Shown one piece after another: positions 32,113 to 38,934 of a DNA stretch of 38,934 nt (position 1 is the stretch's first letter; each line of letters begins with the position of its first letter). This DNA comes from Saccharothrix sp. NRRL B-16348 (GTDB taxonomy: Bacteria; Actinomycetota; Actinomycetes; Mycobacteriales; Pseudonocardiaceae). The position numbers were made by a program, and so were the translations under genes. The notes beneath the pieces are model-generated. The model had not been told where the DNA came from, made no database searches, and worked only from the letters and a program-made list of their open reading frames with translations. The stretch lies in NCBI RefSeq assembly GCF_001280085.1, contig NZ_LGED01000266.1, positions 1 through 38,934 of the forward strand. The letters run 5' to 3'.

Positions 32113-33853
32113 ATGGCGGAGGAGTTCGGGCCTTATCGGGTCGGCGAGCTGTTGGGGCGCGGTGGCATGGGCGACGTGCACCGGGCCTACGACACGGCGC
32201 ACGACCGCGTGGTGGCGTTGAAACGGCTCTCCGCCGTGCACAACGACGACGAGGAGTTCCGCGCCCGGTTCCGGCGGGAGTCGCGGATCGCGGCACGGCT
32301 GCGCGAGCCGCACGTCATCCCGATCCACTCCTACGGCGAGATCGACGGCCGGCTCTACCTGGACATGCGGCTGGTGGAGGGGCGTGACCTGGCGGCGGTC
32401 ATCGCGGACGGTCCGCTCGACCCGGCGCGGGCCGTGCGGCTCGTCGCCCAGGTCGCCGGCGCGCTCGACGCCGCGCACGCGGACGGCCTGGTGCACCGGG
32501 ACGTCAAGCCGTCGAACGTCCTCGTCACGCCGGACGACTTCGTGTACCTGGTGGACTTCGGCATCGCCCGCAGCGTCCTGCCCGCCGGCACGCACCTGAC
32601 CGCGTCCGGCGCGGTGATCGGCACCCTGGACTACCTGGCGCCCGAGCGGTTCGGGGACGGACAGGTGGACGGCCGCGCGGACGTCTACGCCCTGGCCTGC
32701 GTGCTGTACGCGTGCGTCACCGGCAACCGGCCGTTCGAGGCGGACAGCGCCGCCGCCCTGCTCTGGGCCCACCTGCAACAGCCGGCACCGGCCGCGTCGA
32801 CGACCAACCCGGCCGTGCCGCGGGCGTTGGACGACGTGATCGGGCGCGGCATGGCCAAGGACCCGGCCCACCGCTTCCCGACCGCCGGCGCCCTGGCGAC
32901 CGCGGCGGCCGAAGCCCTCGCCGTCCCGCCGCCGGCACCGCCCGCCCCGGTCCGGCCGGCCCCACCACCCGCCCCTGCCCAGAACACGCCTCCGCCACCC
33001 GCCGCTGCCCGGCGCACCCGCCCACGCCACGCCCGCGCGACCCGCCCCAGGCCCGTTCACCCCCGCTCAAGGCACGCCTACGCCCGTCCCGGGATCACCC
33101 TCCGCGCCACACCTGGCGACACCCCTGACGGGTCCGGCCCAGCGGACGCCCGGCCGCAAGGTGCCGGTCGCGCCGATCGTCGCCGGCGCGGTGGCGTTGG
33201 TGCTGGTCGCGGTCGTGCTGGTCTGGGCGGTGGACTGGCTGGGCGATCGCCGGCTCGCGAAGTCCACCACGACGGCGACGACAACTGCGACGACCACGAC
33301 GGCCAAGACCTCCGCGTCGACGTCCAAGACGACCGCATCGACGACGTCCACGACGACCACCACCGTCGACCCGCAGGCGACCGTCCTGCTGGAACGGCTG
33401 CCCTCCGTCTACCGGGGCAACCCGAGCTGCGCGCCGACCCTGTCGAGCGGGGGAGTGGCCGCGACCGTCACGTGCACCAAGGCGAACTCGGAGCACTTCC
33501 GCTTCCCACCACCGGACCAGGCCGTGTTCCACCTGTTCGCCGATCGCGCCGCGCAGGACGCCCACTTCAAGGCACTGGTCGACGCCAACGGGATCCCCCG
33601 CGACGACAGCCAGGGCGGCTGCCGTCCCCTTACCCAGCCGGCGCACTACTCCCTGTACTACCGGTCCGAGAACGGGCCCGCACCCGGCGAGTACGTGACC
33701 TGCTTCGTGGCCGACGGCGCCGGCCGGCTGTGGTGGGTCGACACCCGGACCTCGATCACGGGCGAGCTGCGGTCGTCGACGGCGCTCGACCCGGACCGCC
33801 TCGACCAGCTCGGCTATTGGTGGAACACGATGATCCTCACCCAGATGCGCTGA
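32113..33853 (+). CDS. Transmembrane Ser/Thr protein kinase, frameshifted in the linker
   Basis: The N-terminal kinase is complete in one frame: Gly loop GRGGMG (15-20), Lys37, Glu56, catalytic HRDVKPSN with Asp130, DFG at 148-150, then the APE motif. A Pro/Ala-rich linker follows. Somewhere near 32990-33015 the sensible frame shifts by one base; the kinase frame then turns Arg-rich, while the +1 frame continues as a linker (GAPAHATPARPAPGP), one transmembrane helix (VAGAVALVLVAVVLVW, about 33180-33230), a Thr-rich stalk and an extracellular domain with Cys residues (SCAPTLSSGG; GGCRPLTQP) to 33853. Intact, it would have about 580 residues and sense outside signals. Either a sequencing error in C-rich DNA or a real disruption. 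Its tail overlaps the sigma factor gene by 17 bp. Confidence 0.8.
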
Positions 33854-35159
33854 GGTCGCCGAGCTTGCGCACCAGCACCGCCCGTTCGCGTTCGTTGCCG
33901 CACAACCGCACCGCGTGCTCGAACTCGACCCGCGCCTCGTCCGCACGTCCCAGGCGGGCGAGCAGCTCACCGCGCACGCTCGGCAGCAGGTGCGAGTGCG
34001 CGAACGCGTCGGAGCCCGCCAGCCCGTCCACGATCGGCAGCGCCTCGGCCGGTCCCCTGGCCATCGACACCGCCACCGCCCGGTTGAGGTCGACCACCGG
34101 TGACGGCGCGAGCCGGCCGAGCGCCTCGTACAGCAGCACGATCCGCTCCCAGTTCGTCTCCTCCACCGAGGGCGCGACGGCGTGGCACTCGGCGATGGCC
34201 GCCTGCAGGCCGTAGGCGCCCAAGCCGCGGCCGACCTGCTCGGCACGGGCCAGCGCGGCACGTCCACGCCGGATCGCGGCACGGTCCCAGCGGCGGCGGT
34301 CCTGGTGCTCCAGCAGCACGGGCTCGCCGTCCGGCCCGGTGCGGGCGGGGAAGCGCGCCGCGGTCAGCTCCAGCAACGCGAGCAGGCCGTACACCTCGGG
34401 CTGGTCGGGCACGAGCCGGCTCAGCACGCGGGCGAGCCGCTGCGCCTCGCCCGCGAGGTCGAACCGGATCAGGTCGTCGCCGGAGCTGGCCGTCGAACCC
34501 TCGGTGAAGATCACGTAGATCACGTTGAGCACCGAGTTGAGCCGCTTGGTCCGCTCCTCGGCGGTCGGCACCTCGAACGGCACACCGGCCGCGCCGAGGG
34601 CCTTCTTCGCCCTGGTGATCCTGGCCTGCGCGGTCGCGGTGGGCACCAGGCACGCCTTGGCGATCTCGTCGCTGGTCAGACCGCCGACCACGCGCAGCGT
34701 CAACGCGACCCGAGCCTCCCGCGACAGCACGGGGTGGCACGAGATGAACATCAGCGCCAGCACGTCGTCGTCGATCTGGTCCGGGTCCCACGGCACGTCG
34801 TCGGCGTCGACGGGCCCGCCGCCCGAGGTGGCGCCGCCCTCGCCCAGGTCGTGCGCGAGGGCGGCGTACTTCTCGTCCAGCGCGGAACGCCGGCGGAACG
34901 CGTCGATCGCGCGCCGCCTCCCGACGGTGAGCAACCACCCCGCCGGGTTGTGGGGCACGCCGTCGCGGGGCCACGTCACGAGCGCCTCGGCCAGCGCCTC
35001 CTGGGCGAGGTCCTCGGCCAGCGCGAAATCGCCGGTGTAGCGCGCGAGCGCGCCGACGATCCGCGCCGACTCGATCCGCCAGACGGCGGCGACGGCGCCA
35101 CGACCCGTCGGGTCGCCCGCCGTCGACCCGCTCAGAGCTGACCGGTGGCTTCCCGCCAC
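33837..35159 (-). CDS. ECF42-type RNA polymerase sigma factor
   Basis: 440 residues. Sigma region 2 lies near the N terminus (ALARYTGDFALAEDLAQEAL; GWLLTVGRRRAIDAFRR), then region 4 (ARVALTLRVVGGLTSDEIAK; TATAQARITRAKKAL). A long C-terminal extension of TPR-like helices (RLNSVLNVIYVIFTEG; AIAECHAV; NRAVAVSMARGP) follows. That extension plus an adjacent DGPF/YCII gene define the ECF42 group, which has no classical anti-sigma factor. GTG at 35159 has AAGGAG five bases upstream and overlaps the end of the DGPF gene by 28 bp, so translation is coupled. No other in-frame ATG or GTG precedes the conserved start. Confidence 0.9.
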   Translation of the reverse strand: MAGSHRSALSGSTAGDPTGRGAVAAVWRIESARIVGALARYTGDFALAEDLAQEALAEALVTWPRDGVPHNPAGWLLTVGRRRAIDAFRRRSALDEKYAALAHDLGEGGATSGGGPVDADDVPWDPDQIDDDVLALMFISCHPVLSREARVALTLRVVGGLTSDEIAKACLVPTATAQARITRAKKALGAAGVPFEVPTAEERTKRLNSVLNVIYVIFTEGSTASSGDDLIRFDLAGEAQRLARVLSRLVPDQPEVYGLLALLELTAARFPARTGPDGEPVLLEHQDRRRWDRAAIRRGRAALARAEQVGRGLGAYGLQAAIAECHAVAPSVEETNWERIVLLYEALGRLAPSPVVDLNRAVAVSMARGPAEALPIVDGLAGSDAFAHSHLLPSVRGELLARLGRADEARVEFEHAVRLCGNERERAVLVRKLGDLSASG

Positions 35160-35551
35160 GCCCGCTCCTTCTGGATCCACTCGTTGTCCTGCGGGAACTC
35201 GTCGATCGAGGAGACCCGGCGGATCTCCGTCTTGAAGCCCGCGCCGCTGATCGGCGACCGCTTCGCCCACTCGACGGCCTCTTCCTTCGACGCCACGTTG
35301 AGGATGTAGAAGCCGTTGAACAGCTCCTTGGTCTCGCCGTACGGGCCGTCGGTGACGACGGGCGGCTCGGACGAGTAGTCGACCACCACGCCCTCCTCGG
35401 CCTCGGCGAGCCCTTCCGCGGCGACCAGCACGCCCGCCCGGATCAGCTCGTCGTTGAACTTGCCCATCGTCTCCAACATCTCGTTGAAGTCGATGTCGCC
35501 CATCTGGGCGTAGGCCTCGTCGGTGGCGCGCATGATCAGCATGTACTTCAT
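35132..35551 (-). CDS. DGPF/YCII-domain protein, partner of the ECF42 sigma factor
   Basis: 139 residues, a ferredoxin-like fold of the YCII family. It starts MKYMLIMRATDEAY and contains the name-giving motif (VVTDGPYGETKELFNGFYIL). Known: such genes accompany ECF41/ECF42 sigma factors and are often their main target; the biochemical role is not established, though a stress-related role is assumed. ATG at 35551 has GGGAGA seven bases upstream. The sigma factor gene starts within its last codons. Confidence 0.9.
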   Translation of the reverse strand: MKYMLIMRATDEAYAQMGDIDFNEMLETMGKFNDELIRAGVLVAAEGLAEAEEGVVVDYSSEPPVVTDGPYGETKELFNGFYILNVASKEEAVEWAKRSPISGAGFKTEIRRVSSIDEFPQDNEWIQKERAWREATGQL

Positions 35552-35605
35552 GGTTCTGTCTCCCTGGCCGTTGTCCGGGCCCTCTCTCGGACCCTGTCAC
35601 CCCAA

Positions 35606-35634
35606 GGTCGAACGGGCCGTGCCGCGGATCGACA
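35606..35634 (-). promoter_or_regulatory. Candidate ECF42 promoter of the DGPF-sigma operon
   Basis: On the minus strand TGTCGA (35634 to 35629) is followed after 18 bases by CGACC (35610 to 35606), 55 bases before the DGPF ATG. From memory, ECF42 target promoters have TGTCGA at -35 and a short CGA/TC-type element at -10, so the sigma factor probably drives its own operon. Confidence 0.5.
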
Positions 35635-35688
35635 CACCCGCCGAACTTTTTTCCGAGAGAGCGCGGGCAGCTTACTTCGAGAGCCGAT

Positions 35689-37062
35689 TCACCTGCTCGT
35701 GCGACGCGCCCAGGTGGCGAAGAGGACCAGCGCGACCAGTGGGAACGTGACCGCGACCAGCAGCGCCGCGGTCATCCCGCCCGCGTTGCCCGCACCGGAC
35801 ACAGTGGTCAGCACGGCCAGCCCGAACGCGCCGCCCAACTGCTGCATGCCCTGGTTGAGGCCGGAGGCCGCGCCGACGTGCCCGGCGGGCGCCTGGTGCA
35901 GGATCACGGCGGTGAGCGGCGCGATGGTCAGCCCCGCGCCCAGCCCGAGCACCACGAACGGCCCGAGCAGACCGTCCGCGAACGTGCTCGTCGTGTCCAA
36001 CCGGGCCATCCACACCAGACCGAGCGTCAGACCGACCATCCCGGACGCACCGGTCAGGCGTTCCCCGAACCGGGCCACCAGGCGCGGGGTCAGGACGTTG
36101 GCGAGGACCAGGGCCACGGTGAACGGCAGGATCGCCACCCCCGTCTGCCAGGGCGTGAAGCCGAGGACGTCCTGGGTGAACAAGGTGGCGAAGTAGAGGA
36201 AGCCGAACTGGCCCGCCGGGATCAGCAGCATCGCCAGGAACGGCGCGGCGGAGCGCATGGTGGTGAAGAAGGCCAACGGCACGACCGGGCTCGGGTGCCG
36301 GCGCTCGATCGCCACCAGCGCGACCAGCGCCACGCCGGCGAGGGCGAACGAGCCCAGGGCCCGACCGTCCCACCAGCCGGCCGAGGCCGCCGTGATCAGG
36401 CCGTAGACCAGCGCGGACATGCCGACGGTCGAGGCCAGCGCGCCGCCGACGTCGAGGCGGGCGGGTGACCGGTCGGTTTCCGGCACCGTCAGCCGCACGC
36501 CGACGATGACCAGGAGTCCGACCGGGACGTTCACGAACATCACCGCCTGCCAGCCGAACGCGGTGGTGAGCACGCCGCCGAGGACGAGCCCGAGCGCGGC
36601 GCCGGCGCCGATGGCGATCACGAACAGGGACATGGCCCGTGATCGCTGGGGACCGGGCGTGGTGACGGACATGAGCAGCACGAGCGTGCTCGGCGCGGCC
36701 AGGGCCGCACCAACGCCCTGCAGCACGCGGGCGGCGACGAGCATCGCCGGGGTGGCCGCGAACCCGCCGAGCACCGAGGCGACGACGAAGACCGACGCGC
36801 CGACCAGCAGCGCCCGGCGCGGGCCGATGATGGCGCCGACCTTGCCGCTGAGCAGCACCAGACCGCCGAAGACCAGGGCGTAGGCGGTGATCACCCAGGT
36901 GAGCCCGGCGGCGGAGAAGCCGAGGGCGGCCTTGATCTCCGGCAACGCCACGTTCACCACGCTGGCGTCGATCACCAGCATCAATTGCATCAGGCACAGC
37001 AGCAACACCCGTGCGTGCGGTGACGCGGTCGTGCTCTTCCGGGCCAGCACGTCGATACCCAT
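35689..37062 (-). CDS. MFS efflux pump, DHA2 (EmrB/QacA) family
   Basis: 457 residues with about 14 hydrophobic segments. The first helix has the DHA2 signature (QLMLVIDASVVNVALPEI). Others are WVITAYALVFGGLVLLSGKV, GPRRALLVGA, and motif-C-like GAALGLVLGGVLTTAFGWQA. Known: proton-driven drug export. ATG at 37062 has GAGGA upstream. It is divergent from an XRE-cupin regulator, with repeated GGCAA/TTGCC sites in the 93-bp gap, so that regulator most likely controls it. Confidence 0.92.
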   Translation of the reverse strand: MGIDVLARKSTTASPHARVLLLCLMQLMLVIDASVVNVALPEIKAALGFSAAGLTWVITAYALVFGGLVLLSGKVGAIIGPRRALLVGASVFVVASVLGGFAATPAMLVAARVLQGVGAALAAPSTLVLLMSVTTPGPQRSRAMSLFVIAIGAGAALGLVLGGVLTTAFGWQAVMFVNVPVGLLVIVGVRLTVPETDRSPARLDVGGALASTVGMSALVYGLITAASAGWWDGRALGSFALAGVALVALVAIERRHPSPVVPLAFFTTMRSAAPFLAMLLIPAGQFGFLYFATLFTQDVLGFTPWQTGVAILPFTVALVLANVLTPRLVARFGERLTGASGMVGLTLGLVWMARLDTTSTFADGLLGPFVVLGLGAGLTIAPLTAVILHQAPAGHVGAASGLNQGMQQLGGAFGLAVLTTVSGAGNAGGMTAALLVAVTFPLVALVLFATWARRTSR

Positions 37063-37120
37063 CGGTGGTCCTCACTGCCGACGACAACTGGTTCGACCAT
37101 GGGCCGCGGGTCGCCGGAGT

Positions 37121-37147
37121 GGCAAAGGATCTTGCCGATTTGGCAAG
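37121..37147. promoter_or_regulatory. Overlapping GGCAA/TTGCC operators between efflux pump and XRE-cupin genes
   Basis: GGCAA-N6-TTGCC (37121-37136) overlaps CTTGCC-N5-GGCAAG (37131-37147), which has perfect 6-bp arms and ends nine bases before the XRE-cupin ATG. A -10-like CAAGCT at 37144-37149 would make that gene leaderless and blocked when the operator is filled. The other boundary leads to the pump gene. Confidence 0.55.
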
Positions 37148-37155
37148 CTGTGGGG

Positions 37156-37731
37156 ATGGACGACGACTTGGACCGGGTGCTGACCGCCGTGGGGCCGCGG
37201 CTGCGGGCGCTGCGCCGCGCCCGCGGCGTCACGCTGGCCGAGCTGGCCGAGGCCACCGGCATCTCGGAGAGCACCCTGTCACGGCTGGAGAGCGGCCGAC
37301 GGCGGCCGAACCTGGAGCTGCTGCTGCCGCTGGCCCGGGCGCACGGCGTGCCGCTCGACGAGCTGGTCGGGGCGCCGGCCACCGGCGATCCGCGCATCCA
37401 CATCCGCCCGGTCCGCCGCCACGGCATGACGTTCATGGCGCTCAGCCGCCGTCCGGGCGGCACGCAGGCGTTCAAGGTGATCATCCCCGGGGCGCTGCAC
37501 GACGCCGTGCCCGAGCCGAAGACGCACGACGGGCACGAGTGGCTCTACGTCCTCAACGGACGGCTGCGACTCGTGCTGGGGGAGCAGGACATCGTCCTCA
37601 AGTCCGGTGAGGCGGCCGAGTTCGACACCCGCGTCCCGCACTGGCTCGGCACCGCCGACCCCGCGCCCGTCGAAGTGCTGATCCTGTTCGGCCCGCAGGG
37701 CGAACGCGCCCACGTGAAGGCTCGGACCTGA
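37156..37731 (+). CDS. XRE-cupin regulator
   Basis: 191 residues. The N-terminal XRE helix-turn-helix is clear (LRALRRARGVTLAELAEATG; ISESTLSRLESGRRRPNLEL). The C-terminal cupin has the metal or ligand box (HDGHEWLYVLNGRLRLVLGE) and ends VPHWLGT. Known: XRE-cupin proteins sense small molecules and often regulate adjacent efflux or catabolic genes. ATG at 37156 was chosen over an upstream ATG because the conserved domain starts here and a -10-like element ends six bases before it. Divergent from the DHA2 pump gene. Confidence 0.9.
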   Translation: MDDDLDRVLTAVGPRLRALRRARGVTLAELAEATGISESTLSRLESGRRRPNLELLLPLARAHGVPLDELVGAPATGDPRIHIRPVRRHGMTFMALSRRPGGTQAFKVIIPGALHDAVPEPKTHDGHEWLYVLNGRLRLVLGEQDIVLKSGEAAEFDTRVPHWLGTADPAPVEVLILFGPQGERAHVKART

Positions 37732-37742
37732 AGCACGGGAAA

Positions 37743-37790
37743 GCACACCGGTGTGCCCCTCACGTCGCTGTGAGGGGCACACCGGCGTGC
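37743..37790. terminator. Strong bidirectional hairpin terminator
   Basis: 21-bp arms (37743-37763 and 37770-37790) with a single mismatch and a 6-nt loop, in the 60-bp gap between the XRE-cupin stop and the deacetylase stop. It is the longest hairpin in the window. Confidence 0.85.
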
Positions 37791-37791
37791 G

Positions 37792-38934
<1,143 letters not shown>

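Noticed and set aside
33270..33370. ACG/ACC-rich repeats suggesting a CRISPR or satellite array
   Set aside because: They encode the Thr-rich stalk of the kinase; the same codon bias produces similar runs in the xylanase linkers.
33837..34215. Continuation of the kinase frame past 33853 into the sigma factor region
   Set aside because: After the linker that frame gives Arg/Gly-rich nonsense, while the +1 frame carries the transmembrane helix and Cys-containing sensor that end at 33853.
35582..35661. 9-bp inverted repeat CTCTCTCGG/CCGAGAGAG with an adjacent T run as a terminator
   Set aside because: The arms are 62 bp apart and the T run lies on the wrong side for minus-strand transcription of the pump gene; more likely chance or part of the promoter region.

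Overview
The window is about 38.9 kb of very GC-rich, gene-dense DNA. Its gene families (GH10/CE4/CBM2 secreted glycanases with Thr-rich linkers, LAL-type LuxR and CGNR zinc-finger regulators, a DUF5946 protein, an ECF42-type sigma factor with a DGPF/YCII partner, a helix-turn-helix/ricin membrane protein, many GTG starts and leaderless promoters) point to a filamentous actinobacterium, most likely Pseudonocardiaceae (Saccharothrix/Lentzea/Actinosynnema-like). The genus is an inference. I found no rRNA, tRNA, CRISPR array, transposase or integrase.

Layout. Both ends lie inside paralogous secreted xylanase-type genes that point inward: a GH10-CBM2 tail at 2-466 (+) and a GH10-CE4-CBM2 protein at 37792-38934 (-). 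From left to right: a phytase-like esterase (528-2729), a small membrane protein and a CorA channel (2834-4232), an MFS exporter (4550-5752), a secreted orphan (5804-6625), an ABC exporter (6692-8539), and a tannase/feruloyl esterase divergent from a CGNR regulator plus a LAL regulator (8731-13899). Next comes a stress/detoxification block: epoxide-hydrolase-like enzyme, Ohr/OsmC, aldo-keto reductase, TetR, LysR and an SDR without the catalytic motif (14007-18948). It is followed by a truncated SRPBCC gene with an ArsR regulator (18980-19660).

19729-25055 is a tight catabolic operon (Ldh2-type dehydrogenase, MHS symporter, mannitol dehydrogenase/fructuronate reductase family, SDR) with its own IclR regulator and a matching palindrome at the operon head. 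A carotenoid oxygenase gene is followed 19 bp later by a GntR-TetR hybrid regulator (25103-27257).

The most interesting locus is 27359-28745. A 31-codon peptide gene ending in Tyr-Ser-Tyr-Tyr, with an excellent ribosome binding site, is followed after 3 bp by an unusually compact cytochrome P450. This is the layout of P450-cross-linked RiPPs (cittilin, biarylitide and atropopeptide families). The pair is bracketed by copies of a GAACA/TGTTC palindromic motif and followed by a membrane HTH-ricin protein.

The right part holds a LURP-one/scramblase-like protein, a secreted V8-like serine protease, a DUF5946 protein, a Ser/Thr kinase whose reading frame is broken in its proline-rich linker, an ECF42 sigma factor/DGPF pair with a candidate autoregulated promoter, and a DHA2 efflux pump divergent from an XRE-cupin regulator.

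Several regulatory sites could be read directly. The clearest are near-duplicate promoters in front of the epoxide-hydrolase-like gene and the Ohr gene, with motif blocks at identical spacing, and a TetR palindrome that recurs, degenerate, before the aldo-keto reductase gene.
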